Numbered from the stretch's first letter, positions 39,393 to 51,437 are shown. The stretch is DNA of 64,000 bases from Monilinia fructicola (GCA_008692225.1 VICG01000009.1:1116001-1180000); one strand, 5' to 3'. Translations and numbers: made by a program. The notes: a model not told the origin generated them from the letters alone.

Positions 39393-40480
39393 TAAATCGT
39401 GGCCGATTTAATGAGGTGAGTGATGTAAAATGTGAGTCTCCTTCATTATCACAATACGGTGGCCGTCGCGTAAGGGTGGTAGGGTGGAGGGTGACGGAGA
39501 TACTGTACAGTATCGCGCGCAGAGAGGGAAAAAGGGTACACACTACATACTACATGCAGTAGAGTAATAAACAATAATGGATGGGTGAAATTAACATCGT
39601 ACTGTACTGTACCTTTGTAGGGATGGGGTCTAGAAGTTGTACTGTACCGTCCTGTGCTGTACTGTATTTTCGGCAGCTGCGTTTGCGCGGTTTGGTGGAG
39701 CGTTCGGGTGGGTTTGGGTGTGTGGGTGGGGTTTCTGATGGGTGATGAAACGCCCCGCGGGCTTTGGATGCGTGAGTGATTGGATGTGTGTGTGGATTGG
39801 GTTTGGGAAGGGGATGGGAAGGGAAGGGATGGCTTCTAGTCCTACGGAGTCCTCTAGAGTCTGTACAGTGTACAGTAATGTGGTCATGGGAATGATGGGT
39901 AGATAGGTTTGATACTCCGTAGATATATAGGTATGGGTGGGTGTGGATTGCAGGCAAGATTGAAGATTGAAGATTGAAGATTGTTCGGAATGGATGCTGG
40001 CATGCTGGCATGCTAATCAAGATCGACTTACTATAAATACATACGGGAATGTCTAGGACCGTCAGGTTTGGATGGTTCGATTTGAGCTACAATGACATGC
40101 TTTGATTCAGATTTCAAGGAGCGAGAGGTTCCAGATTGGCTGCTGCGTTGATCATCATTGGTACTCGGGGTTTGAGGCGTATTGGAGGGAGGTATATCAA
40201 ACATGAATCTTTTCATTTTTCGGTGGAGTGACGTGAGTGTGGTGGATGGACGAGCGCTGGTCCAAAAGTCAGTCCGGATTGAATCTAATCATTCTTATGG
40301 AATAGATCATTTTCGGTCGTTTGGCTCGGGTTTGAGGTTAGATTGTGTAGAACTGCGCCTCCTTTCTCATCTGATGTTTTGCCGCGTAACGCTTTCAGGA
40401 GGTTGAACAAGGTGATGACAGGACCGGTAGTGAAATGGCTTGGATGGAAATGGATTTTTGATGGAATGATTGAGATTGAG

Positions 40481-40560
40481 ATTGATATTGATATTGATAT
40501 TGATATTGATATTGATATTAGTATTAGTATTGGTATTGGTATTGGTATTGGTATTATTGA
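40481..40560 (+). repeat. (GATATT)n hexanucleotide array
   Basis: Tandem GATATT units grade into AGTATT and GGTATT variants. Confidence 0.88.
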
Positions 40561-41284
40561 TATTATTGATGAATGAGAAGTGTATAATTTGTATATCATT
40601 CATTCTGAGAAAGAAAATCTCATCGTTATCTTCTGGCATCCGGATAATAATACGAGAAGACACCTTTTGATACTCGTTGATCATCCTTTCGGATACTCTG
40701 TTAAGCAGAAGGATTGTTCCTATATATGGAAAGATACAACGATCGCTTGAGTTAATTAATCCTTAAAGGGAAAGACGCAAAATGTCAACATTATCAAGCA
40801 GAATTGTCTATACGGACCTCTCGGAGGAATAGGAGATGTTGAGAACGATTGGCGAGTATTTCTAATGATAGCGGACTAATTTATGAGTAGATACGGAGTA
40901 CAGAACGACAGTACAGTACAAGTAATATTAAGTATGTTACTGTCTGTACAAAGTGTACATACAACACTGTACAGTGTAAACGTTGATTAAAGTTTCAGAA
41001 GCTTCCAAGGTTGTTCTATCCATTGAAACTTGGGTGGGTGTGAGTGGATAATTCGATATTACGGAGAGATGAGAGGAGATGAGAGGAGAACTTCTCGATA
41101 GTTCCTAAAATATGATGGTTTGAGAATTGATAGATAGAATGGAATTCATTGGATTTCACTTAATCCACACATACCATGTGGGAGGAGATACCTACCTAGG
41201 TAGTATGTATCTATATCAAGTCAAGGGAAACTCTTTATATTAATTACCTACGGAGGAGATACTGTAATAGATGGGGAGTAGATA

Positions 41285-41332
41285 TTGTGTTGTGTGTTGT
41301 GTTGTGTTGTGTTGTGTTGTGTTGTATGTTGT
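41285..41332 (+). repeat. (GTGTT)n pentanucleotide array
   Basis: About nine tandem GTGTT units. Confidence 0.85.
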
Positions 41333-42178
41333 ATTATATTTATAACACTCGAATAGATAATTAGATGCTAATAAATAAACATCAAGTTAATTCTCCTATT
41401 CTCTCCTATTTTTACGCTTATTCCATTTTTATATGATGATATGTTCTTCCCTCTCTCTGTCTTGTTCTTATCTCGAACTCTCTCTGGCTGTATCTGGCTG
41501 TATCTGGCTGTATCTGGCTCTTTCTAACTCTCCAGCTGTAGCTTTCACTCTTTCCCCTTCTTTCACTTCTAATAAATCTCTTTTTCTCTCTATATCCTAT
41601 ATCCTATATTCTATATTCTATATATCATACTCGAGTATAAGAAACCGAAACCAATACAGACAATGCAACCGATCCAGTCATCTGAATAAAGAATAAATTA
41701 ATCAATTAGTCAATTAGTCCATCAATCGATTAATCAACTAATCAACTAATCAATTAATCAATTGCCTAATAACCTTTTTGATCACTTTCAACTTCCTCAA
41801 TTTATATTTTCAATGCTTTGTACTTTATGCTTTGTAGTTCGTGCTTCGTGCTTTGTGCTTCGTGCTTCGTGCTTCCTACCAATTTTGATCTTGTACGGCG
41901 TATTATAGGGAAAAGTAGATTTATCATTTTCATGTACTCTGTCTAGCACTCGACTTGATATCAATTCATCCATCCATTTGACCAAAATACATACAACATA
42001 CAACATACGACAAACAACCAACAACCAACAGCGAAAACAACCAACATTCTTTTCAACATCCAGAACATTCAAAAGGCAAAGGTTCCCTTGCCTACCTTGA
42101 CTCCCTCCATTCGTACCTCTATTAAAAAGGTTCCGACAATCAGTCACCCAATACGAAACACACATATCACACACATAC

Positions 42179-42245
42179 ACTCACTCACTCACTCACTCAC
42201 TCACTCACTCACTCACCCACTCACTCACCCACTCACCCACTCACA
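42179..42245 (+). repeat. (CACT)n array
   Basis: CACT units, some CACC, followed by a CT run. Confidence 0.88.
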
Positions 42246-43106
42246 CCCTCTCTCTCTCTCCCCCCCTCGCTCTTTTTCCTGCAGCATCAAATCCAAATAC
42301 GTTCGTTCAACCATTCAAAACGCGTGTCCCGTTGACATTCTACGGCGTATATCACCATCTCAACCACCTTCCTGGAAAAGGTCTAACTAAATCTCTTGGT
42401 TTGGATACGATACTGCATATACTCCGTGCAATACAGATACACTACTGCAGTCCTGCATTCTCCCCACTCTTCCCAACCTCTCCATCCAAGCTCCCCCCAA
42501 GGTCGATAACAGGTTACAGTACTGTACGGAGCACAAGTACAAGTACAGTAAAAGCTACTGTACAAGTTACAAGTTACAAGTTACAAGTTACAACACACCG
42601 AAGAAGAAACAAGGATCCGGGGAATATTCTCTCAAGATATCTTCTCCAACTTCATTCGCGAACCATACTCTGTACAGTCAGGGTTCATTCTTCTCCCCAG
42701 GATTTACCTTTGTGATTCATAATTCATTAATTAAGAGTTTAAGGATTTAACTTTTACTCACTGCTATCACACTTTATGCAATCCAACCTCCAATTCGCCT
42801 TCCGAGTTTAATCTTGATATATGATTCGATCAAGACACCTCTTCCAACTTTCTTATATCTGTCACCACTTCTGCTGTGCTACCAGACTATAACCCAAAGA
42901 ATTACGAGAATCCTCTAGCTTGTCACTTGGATAAATAAAATAAAAGTGTTGACTTCAGATAACCCTTTGTTGTTATCAGAACATCAACCATTAAAAAAAA
43001 TACCCAAGTTACCCCTTTCGACCTCGAACAATTTCACATCCGCGGCAACATCTACGAAGACCCTCAAGCAACCCTTTCACTCAGCTACACCCAATAAACC
43101 GCCAAA

Positions 43107-44645
43107 ATGAACGTAGGCAAGAAGTTCGGCAGAGTTAAGCAATGGGCTGGAGAGAAGATGGGTCAAGAATCCAAGACTGAAGTTTCGGATGAGTTCAAGT
43201 CTTTGGAGATGGAAATGCAATTGAGACATGAGGGTATGTCTGCGAAATCTTCACATGGGAGCTGCTCTAACATCTGCCAGGAATGGAAAAGTTGCAAAAG
43301 TCTATGACGATTTATGTTAAATCCCTTTCCAAGCGAAACGAAGGAGACGACAGAGAAAAGGTCCTACCAGTGGCACAGTTGGGCCAGACAATGAAACATC
43401 ATGGAGAAGATTTTGAACCGGATTCTAACTTTGGAAACTGTCTTATTGGTAGGTAAACTGCGAGAATACACAAGAATACAGCTAATAGGGATCACAGCCA
43501 TGGGCACAGCAAACGATAGGATTTCGCGACAACAGGATGCCTATGTTCACGAGGCTACTTCGACTTGGCTGGAATCTCTGGAAAGATCCTTGGCTCAAAT
43601 GAAGGAATACCAGGTTTGTAAAAGGTGCAATAGTATAAATGGGCGATAGCTAATTTTTTCGTAGGCTGCCAGAAAGAAGCTCGAACAAAGAAGATTGGCT
43701 TACGATGCCTCCCTTTCTAAGATGCAAAAGGCAAAGAGAGAAGATTTCCGAGTCGAGGAAGAGCTTAGGTCACAAAAGGCGAAATATGAAGAATCCAGCG
43801 AGGATGTTCTCAGACGCATGCAAGATATTAAAGAGGCAGAAGCAGACAGTGTTCAAGATTTGGGAGCATTTTTGGAAGCCGAGCTTGAATATTATGACCG
43901 CTGCCGTGATGAGCTTTTGAAATTGAAGAGGGAATGGCCTGCTGCGTAAGTCATTATTGGGTTGGTGTTTGTGATATTTCCAAAGCTGACATCATAATAG
44001 ACGAGGAACGGCGGCACAGCAGCCACGTCAGTCTAGACGTCCCGAAGGACGACCTCGTTCAAACACCGCTCATTCATACGGTGAGAGATATTCTACCTAT
44101 GAAGAAACCCATTCCAGAGATAGAGGCCCCACGTCCATCTATCAGGTCGAACACTCCTCGTGTCAATACAACTCGAGTTGCCTCGACATCTGGACTCGGC
44201 AGAAGAGATGACGATTATTCACCCCCAAGTTCCCCACAACGTCCATCAATTGGCCGATCCGCGACATTCCAAGGTCCAACAACGCATTACCGCGAATCTC
44301 CACCTTCCAGTCGTTTGAATTCAATTCCTCCTCCATCAGATGCCGGCTCCCTACGCGCAAAATCTTCGTCCCACGGCGCGTACCAATATCATGTCTGCTG
44401 ATGTGTTTAATGATCCATCTGATGACTCGACTCTCAATAGCAATAGTCCAGATAGATCATATGGTGCTCGTTCTGTGAGTCCTGCTACCAGTCATGGCAG
44501 TATGGGAAGTCGATCAGCCAGTATATCAGCAGCGAATTCAAGAAGAGCTCCACCTCCACCTCCTAGCAGAGCTAAGAAACCAGCTCCTCCCCCACCCATG
44601 AAGAGGGCTGATATTAGTTCGGTTAGTGTTAATAGTCGTTATTAG
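43107..44645 (+). CDS. BAR-domain membrane-curvature protein
   Basis: Five exons: 43107-43233, 43281-43448, 43489-43613, 43665-43945 and 44001-44645. The N-terminus MNVGKKFGRVKQWAGEKMG is an amphipathic start typical of N-BAR proteins. Helices follow with EFKSLEMEMQLRHEGMEKLQ, TSTWLESLERSLAQMKEYQ, ARKKLEQRRLAYDASLSKMQ and VEEELRSQKAKYEESSEDV, ending around residue 265. The tail is Ser/Pro-rich with a poly-Pro APPPPPSRAKKPAPPPP that could bind SH3 domains; it has no SH3 domain itself. The protein should bind curved membrane during endocytosis or traffic. Two extra C residues in runs at 44127-44130 and 44370-44372 break the last exon; without them the gene is exactly 448 codons. Confidence 0.88.
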
Positions 44646-45147
44646 AAGATACTCTGCGTTTCTTTGTTTGAGCGGTCTTTGCTAGCGCCAGTACATACAA
44701 ACAAGATTCATCGCCCATCTTCTGGACGATGTTAATCTTTTACTGCACATACCATTACAGATTCAGTTTCGTTTCGTTTTGTTTCATTTTTATTTCTGGT
44801 TTGAGAAGTTGTAGATCAGGAAGAATCGCACCAGAAAAATCGGGTTCGATTCCAAGAATTAAAAAAAATACCATGGTAGTTCAGGGTTATTCAAATTGTT
44901 TAAGGTCTGGACAAACTTTTTTTTTGGCGTTTTTTGAGGAGCAGGCATAGGTTATTGAAAGGAATGGAGACAGTGCTTTCAGGTCATTCAGTTTTCGTGA
45001 TGAAAAGGGAGTTAAGAAGTGGTGGAATTTCCATGTTTAGGTAGTCGTACTTGTATTCATATCCATACAGAACAAGTTGAGATGGATCAATGAAGTGGCA
45101 TGGTGTGATATGGTGTGGTTTGATGTAGTGTGTATGATTGATTGTTC

Positions 45148-45179
45148 GTGGATGGATGGATGGATGGATGGATGGATGA
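45148..45179 (+). repeat. (GGAT)n array
   Basis: Tandem GGAT units. Confidence 0.85.
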
Positions 45180-45257
45180 AGAGATAGCAGAAATACGGTA
45201 CCTAGATGTAGTATTTTATGGATCGAGTTTGCATTATTTGTTTTCTTTTTCTGATGT

Positions 45258-45500
45258 TTGATTGATATTGATATTGATATTGATATTGATATTGATATTG
45301 ATATTGATATTGATATTGATATTGATATTGATATTGATATTGATATCGATATTGATATTGAGGTTGATATTGATATCGATATTGATATTGAGGTTGATAT
45401 TGATATCGATATTGATATTGAGGTTGATATTGATATTGATATTCAGATTGAGATTGAGGTTGAGGTTGAGGTTGAGATTGAGATTGAGATTGACATTGAT
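45258..45500 (+). repeat. Long (GATATT)n array
   Basis: About 240 bases of GATATT units with interspersed GATATC and GAGGTT variants forming a higher-order period of 48 bases. The same unit occurs at 40481. Confidence 0.9.
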
Positions 45501-47079
45501 ATTCTTTTTGTGCCCATGCCAGTGCCAGTGCCACTGCCAGTGGTAATGTGAAGTGTAATGTGAGATGATGCAATGGTGCGATGAAAAATGTTTCAGTGGT
45601 TATCTCATCGGTTGGGATGGGATGGGATGGATTTTAAGTTGGCTGGTTGGTTGGGTGTTTGGTAGGTTGGTAGATTGGTAAAAGATTTGGGGTGGCGAGG
45701 GGGGGAAGAGGGGATGAAGAGGGGATGAAAGGGGGTGTAAGGGGGGTATAAGAGGGGTATAAGGGGGGTTGAATTTTATGTATGTATATATGTATATATG
45801 TATGTATATATATATGTATGTATTATATGTATGTATTATATTAAGTAAATAAATAAATGGAGGATTAAAATTTTTGGAAGAAGATGGATGAGTAATAAGG
45901 CGTTGGGCGGATGGGTGGCTGGGTGGGGGGACGGTGTGGTGTTGGATTTTGGATTTTGGATTTTTGAGAAATTGGGTGGTTGGGTGGTTGGGAGGTTGGG
46001 AGGTTGGGAGGAGATGGATGGGTTTTGTTTGTGGGAGAGCAGGGGGAGAAAAGGTAGGTGGGAGAGGAGGTGGTGGTGCTTAGGGAGGCGAAGGAGGAGG
46101 AACAGGAAAGGTAGGTGATGGTTAAGGAAGTGTGGAGGAGGTGAGCGGTTTGTTTACGCGATGTTGGATTTTGGATTCTGGATTCTACGAGATTGGGAGG
46201 AGATGGGTTGGTTTAGTTGGTGGGAGAGGAGGAGGTGGTGGTGGTAGGAATACAGAAGCAAAGGAAAAGGTAGATAGATGAAGGTTCAGAAGGTGTAAGG
46301 AAAATAAACAGTTTGTTATGTTGTATGTGATTTTGGATTTTGAATTGTTGAAAAACTGAACTTTTGAGAGTTTGAAAAGAGATGGGTTTAGGTGATGGTA
46401 AAAGAAAAAGGATGTGATGATAATAAAGGAGGAAACGAAAAGGAAGAGAAAAGGTAGGTGGTGGTTTTTGGGTTTACTGATTTGTTTGTTTTGTTGGCAT
46501 GATAATGTTTTGAGTGATGGATGGATAGGAATTAGTTTTTTAGCGAGGATCTCTAGGGGGAAAGGGGGGTGAAGGAGAGGTTGGGTGGTTGAGTGCTTGG
46601 GTATGGAGGGGAGGAGGTATGTGGGGTAAAGAGATTTTATTTTACTGGAGTATTTTGAGAGGGTTCGTAAGTTTGTTAGTTCGTGAATTGTGGATTTATG
46701 TGTTTATAGGCTCAATCATCGATTTGTAGATGTGTCGGGTTATAAATCTGTAAATTGCAAGTTCGATCATCTATACGTCTTTGAGGTGCTTTCATTCTAT
46801 ACGTCCCATGGATGGGCGAGTGCTTTGTAGATTCAATTCTCGGCGTCCTTGGAATGCTGAATATTTACGATGTTTTGCTGAGGGTACTTTTTGGTTGCTT
46901 TGGTTTGTGCAGGTTTGTTTCCTTTATTCTTTACTTTTATCATGTTGGGATGGATGGCTTGAAGATATATTTATATTGGGAAAAGGGGGGCGGGGAGGAA
47001 GCGAGGAAATACAGTCATGTAGTTCTAGTACATTGCTTGTTGGAGAGTGGATTTATCGCTTAGAACTAATTATGTGGTA

Positions 47080-47513
47080 CAGTACCCCTCAACTTATAAC
47101 TATTAAGCGAAGCGCCTTTGTATACTAATTAAAATATACCCATTTCACTTGAAATATTTTGATACTATAAATAAATCTTTAATAAACACTTTTTGATATA
47201 TTAAAGATTTTCATTAACAGAATAAATAAATCAAGTTTTTATAAGCTAAAAAGATTATGTATAGAATTATACAACTTTAAAAATAACTGTTTTGAATTTT
47301 ATATATTTTACTATAAAAAAATAGAGAAAAATAATAACAAATTTTAAATTTTCAAAAATAAAGTATAAATCTTTTATTATTATTTAGTATTCAAGTATTT
47401 GTTATTAAAAATCTATTAATACTTTTATTAATAAATAAAATATTATGACTCATCAAAGTAGGTGAATTATGGTGCGAAAGTGAGGCAGGCAAAATTTAAG
47501 TTGACTAGTACTA
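47080..47513. mobile_element. 434-bp AT-rich MITE-like relic
   Basis: The left end is CAGTACCCCTCAACTTATAA; the right end, reverse-complemented, is TAGTACTAGTCAACTTAAAT. TA flanks both sides (47078-47079, 47514-47515). The interior is extremely A+T rich with no coding frame, as expected of a RIP-mutated pogo/Fot1-like remnant. Terminal repeats are imperfect. Confidence 0.6.
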
Positions 47514-47742
47514 TAGTTTGTTGTTGATACAAATTCTTTTGGGGGATTTGCGAATTATCTATCTACGGATTGCAGAGTTGCAATTTTCTGTTTTGGAGTT
47601 GGTTGTGGGAGATGATTGTTATTGTTATTGTTGCTCAGATGTATACTTTGATACTTGGATTTTAGTCATCTGCTTTTCTGGAAAATTATAACCATTTGTT
47701 TGGAATTCGGTGACGAGGGATTCTATTAATTCATACATTTAT

Positions 47743-48092
47743 TCAGACATCATCGGATTCGTCTAAATTTTGGTTATTCATGATATCGTTTTGATTTGGT
47801 TCCGAACCATTCTTACTACTCATACACATCATCCAGATATTATTCCACTCATTCTTACCTCTCGCAACACTCACAAACCACTCCTTTGCATTGTATTCAT
47901 ACCCATCATCTATAGTCACCGCATACTCATCAGCAATACCTGCAATAATCATGCGTTTTACCTGGTCAACAGTATTCCTCTTGAATCATTCAGGTCTCGA
48001 GAAATGTGCTCAAAAGAGTTGTGTTCCCACTTTTGCTTTCTTCTTTTTTTGTATCTACATCACTTCCATTTCACGAACACCTCAAGCACCAT
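47743..48092 (-). pseudogene. Broken small gene of unknown function
   Basis: From an ATG at 48092 the frame reads MVLEVFVKWK, hits TGA, then continues in the same frame for about 30 codons (KWEHNSFEHISRDLN) before a one-base gap shifts it to FKRNTVDQVKRMIIAG and on to VTIDDGYEYNAKEWFVS and a TGA at 47743. The last 69 codons look clearly protein-like. One substitution plus one indel would be needed for an intact frame of about 116 codons. It may be a pseudogene or an error-damaged gene; no family is recognised. Confidence 0.35.
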
Positions 48093-48221
48093 TTTGAATA
48101 TTCTTGATAAAAGCTCTTCCTTTCGATCTCGATTCTCATTTAATGTCTATATTGACTTACGGATACCGCCTTTGTTAAACCAAAATTTGAACATAAGAAA
48201 GATACCAGTACCTTTTTCATT

Positions 48222-48821
48222 ATGTCAAAATCAACACCAACATTAGTAAATTCTATGTGGACGTCAACCTTTGGGTCATCTGCCTCTGATGAGTTGTTTT
48301 TATGGCTCATAAAATCGGTGTACAGATATGAACGCCTCCCGTACTCCTCAGAAGCTCCTGATTGCAGTTGGACGCTTATCGCCAAACTCATGAATGTATT
48401 GCAAGAAAAGGGACTGCTCGAAGGCAGCTTCAAACACACCGCTTATTCGGTTGGATATAACTCAGAAATTGTTAAGTGGAGAGAGTTTAATATGACCACG
48501 GACAAACCCATGGCGATTCGAGGTGATGTTTTACCAGGGAAATTCGGCGAAATCGGTAGGGAGGAGATTTTCCGCGCTATAATGAAACTTCATCCGAAGC
48601 ATGAAATCGGGAAAGAAGATATTGATTGGCAAGCATTCTTTGAAGAGCTGGATCGTTCGGCTCCTCATATCTGGAGTCGACGAGATCATCGTGGGCGAGA
48701 ACGAGATGATCAGAAGCCAAAAGAATTTGGTTTCATGGAGGAAGAACATCAGTCTGAAGATAAAGCTTGGGAAGATCTTGTGGATTGGGGTAATTGTGTC
48801 ACTGAAGAAAGGTTTTTTTAA
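48222..48821 (+). CDS. Unknown-family protein, paralogue 1
   Basis: A 199-residue intronless frame. Features seen: DELFLWLIKSVYRYERLPYS, CSWTLIAKLMNVLQEKG, VKWREFNMTTDKP, GDVLPGKFGEIGREEIFRAIM, then an acidic C-terminus. No signal peptide or membrane segment. The order SW..I..LM..L...G.L / V.....EF / P..V.VLP...G / REE...IM recurs in the protein starting at 50532, so the two are diverged paralogues. No function is known to me. Confidence 0.6.
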   Translation: MSKSTPTLVNSMWTSTFGSSASDELFLWLIKSVYRYERLPYSSEAPDCSWTLIAKLMNVLQEKGLLEGSFKHTAYSVGYNSEIVKWREFNMTTDKPMAIRGDVLPGKFGEIGREEIFRAIMKLHPKHEIGKEDIDWQAFFEELDRSAPHIWSRRDHRGRERDDQKPKEFGFMEEEHQSEDKAWEDLVDWGNCVTEERFF

Positions 48822-50531
48822 TCCGAGCCTGATACATGCGCATACGATCCTTCTTCACTTCCCAACCCTCAGAATTACCGGGTAAAGACAAATGCATTTA
48901 AATTGTACGGGGGCTTTAAAGAACGCCAGAAACCACTTTTATCTCGGCCACTTGCATCCCACAGCCGACGGTCCAAGTTTTTGTACACCTTTCATACCGT
49001 TCTCACAAACCTGCAAAATCATATCGCTGCGGTTTCAACACCTCGATTCTTCAACGCCGTGCTGCACATATGATGTTGGTCCCCATGTGCTATTGATGTT
49101 CTTTCCAGAGTCAGTTTGGTGGAGAAGATGGAAAACGTGGCGGAGGGGAGGGTTATGGTTCTAGATTTTTCGCGGTCGGATATCAAAATTGTGTTTTACT
49201 TTTCTTTTTGTTTCTTGTGATTTTGATAGTTTTGATGGTTTCTTTTGGTTTGGGCTGTGTCTAGGGAAAGCAGGACTTGGTTGTGGATAATGGGAGAGGG
49301 ACGGGGGAGGGATGGGAGAGGATTGGGAGAGGCATGAGAGATGGAAGGTGGAAGTTGCAGTGTTCCTCGGCCTTGTTAGATACTAGACACAAACCTATCT
49401 ACTTTTATTGTTCATGGAGTGCGTATCCTTGTGAATGATTGTCGTGGTGGTGTATTTGATGTTGTATGTGATACTGTATGTGATGGTTTATTAACAGGCT
49501 GATTGATCTGGCTTTCTAGATGAGTGTGATGTGATTCTTTGATTCAGAGTTATTGTATTGGTTGCATGACGGTCATACTTTCGTGTTGAAGTGAATCATG
49601 TAAATGTGCACTTATTACTTATCACGATTCCTTCCCCAGGGGCACTCGCGGATCCTAAATTTGACCCAGTTTAAGCTTATTCTCATGATATGACTTCGTG
49701 TTTAGTCATGCTCCTCCCATTTGTTCAATTTGGAGTTGTTCCTTTATAAGATCCATGATAATCATTTCTGAGGCCAGTCGTGCCTCGCTTAAGGTCCCTT
49801 GGAGCTGAGCGCTGGTATTCTCACACATCATTAGTTAAATGACATTTACTTTCTGGCAGACACAGGCTGTGGTTTGAGAGTCATTTCAAGATACTTCTTG
49901 TCATCCACATATGAGAAACTCTGTTTCTTAGGCTATTATTTCAGATAACAGTGGTAAGCCTATGATTTAGACTCACTTTGTATTCATTAATCTTCACTCT
50001 GTTGTCGGTTTGTCATCATTCCCATCATTACCCGAGCAATTCTTTTCAAGGATAGTCATAATTCTGTATTTCCATGTCATTTTTACTCATTTTCTCTACC
50101 AATAGTTACAACTCCCTCTTTTAAAGAATCTTCATGAAAAAGACTTGACATAGTCATAATTTGACCTGGAAGATTTGGTTGGAACTTGCTCCCAAATGTG
50201 TATTTAAGGAATGGGATTTCTCCCTCTGCTTCAATTTTCTTTTTTCATATATGTCAATTACAATATCAAGGCACACTACTTCACACTTTATCTTCATACC
50301 CATCGCTACCACTCACACTGGTATTATATACTCTATCATACCACACTTAACACACTCGACTTCGATAAAAGCATTAAGATACACCGTTTTGGAAGCTTAC
50401 TTTCTCCCTGTTTTGCAACTTTTACCATCATACACTCTGCGCTCTCTAGTTAGACACAGAAACAAGACAACTCTTCCTCGCAGTCACCAAAAGACACTTC
50501 CATTCAGCTGATACACTCCTCGATCTTCTTC
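48822..50531. other. Intergenic between the two paralogues
   Basis: 1.7 kb without a supported gene. The last 300 bases include CA/CT-rich leader sequence of the next gene. Confidence 0.55.
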
Positions 50532-51437
50532 ATGGAGCCTCAATCTATAAACTACCAAACATTGTACGCTAGAGAAGTATCACTGTCAAAATGGATTATC
50601 TCAGTTCTCTTGCAATCGGGGCAGCCATATTCTCGGTACAACAAAAACAAGCAGCGGACACGTCTTCCCATAGGCTCATGGACTGCTATAACACTATTAA
50701 TCGGGGCACTGGAAGATTATGGAGGGCTTGATGTTCTTTATCGCCCGCAGAAATATATCGAACATAGATATGTGAGCGTGGGACAAATTGTCATGGAAAT
50801 CGAGAATAAACAATTTCTGTCGAGACCGGACTGGCTTCCTGTGGATGTTTTGCCAGCTTCAATGGGCCTGTTTGATGTTGTAAAAGTTGAGGAGGCTAGG
50901 GAGGTGGTATGGGGCCTGATGAGTGAGGAAAGGATGAATGCAACAGAATCAGCTCGAAAAACTCGGGATCAGGAGCATACAGAGTGGGTGGCAGCTTGCG
51001 TTGTTCAAAGAAGAATTCGTCATCGAAGAATGCGAGAAGAGATACCCGGACAGCAATACATGGACGGCCCCATAAGTAACCGTGATAGTGATAAGTCGTC
51101 TACCTGTAACAGAGTCACTTTATACCACCCGGACCGGAATGTGTCTTTCCACCATCCCACTAAATGTTTGTCAGAGAGCAAGGATGATTCTCACATAGAT
51201 CCAGATAAAAATCAATATTCTGAAGCCTTCTATGGTTGGTCCGAGGAACCGATCGAAAAGCCACCCAATTTCAGCGAAGAGGTGAAGTGGATTGGTCATA
51301 CCGCATGGTGGGCCTACCCAGACGGCATGATATATTATCCGTTGACGAAGAAATTCCAAAATCCAGTCGATGGAGTACTTTCAGACAATCAGGATGGTAG
51401 CAATCATCAATCTTCACATCATGAACATCCATACTAG
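50532..51437 (+). CDS. Unknown-family protein, paralogue 2
   Basis: A 301-residue intronless frame. The first 130 residues match the layout of the protein at 48222 (SLSKWIISVLLQSGQPYS, GSWTAITLLIGALEDYGGL, VDVLPASMGLFD, EEAREVVWGLM). A longer basic, His-rich middle (RRIRHRRMREE, SFHHPTKC) and a Trp-containing acidic tail follow (FYGWSEEPIEKPPNF, WIGHTAWWAYPDGMIYYPLT). The tail WWAYPDGMIYYPL resembles a peptide-binding or structural motif but I cannot name it. Both copies lie in the same orientation 1.7 kb apart, suggesting tandem duplication. Confidence 0.65.
   Translation: MEPQSINYQTLYAREVSLSKWIISVLLQSGQPYSRYNKNKQRTRLPIGSWTAITLLIGALEDYGGLDVLYRPQKYIEHRYVSVGQIVMEIENKQFLSRPDWLPVDVLPASMGLFDVVKVEEAREVVWGLMSEERMNATESARKTRDQEHTEWVAACVVQRRIRHRRMREEIPGQQYMDGPISNRDSDKSSTCNRVTLYHPDRNVSFHHPTKCLSESKDDSHIDPDKNQYSEAFYGWSEEPIEKPPNFSEEVKWIGHTAWWAYPDGMIYYPLTKKFQNPVDGVLSDNQDGSNHQSSHHEHPY

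Larger units (their letters stand above)
39393..43106. other. Intergenic, repeat-rich; leader of BAR gene at right end
   Basis: Holds many simple repeats and repeated GTACAGTAC/ACTGTAC palindromes. Minus-strand frames near 40031-40684 are partly low complexity (Asn/Ile/Thr repeats) and I could not join them into a gene. The last 150 bases are a CA/CT-rich leader ending ACCGCCAAAATG. Confidence 0.5.
44646..47079. other. Intergenic, G/A-rich simple-sequence DNA
   Basis: Purine-biased plus strand with GGTTGGGAGG-type repeats at 45600-46600 and TATG/TATA repeats at about 45776-45850. Frames here are Gly/Arg/Trp-rich artefacts. No gene is supported. Confidence 0.55.

Noticed and set aside
39550..40684. 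Minus-strand frames of 61-156 codons
   Set aside because: Mostly repeat-encoded (Asn/Thr/Ile) or His/Pro-rich; no start, splice sites or motif joins them. The patch FNLLKALRGKTSDEK looked coding but could not be extended.
45202..45573. Frames encoding Ile-Asp or Tyr-Gln repeats
   Set aside because: Pure translation of the GATATT array; the same DNA is open in three frames.
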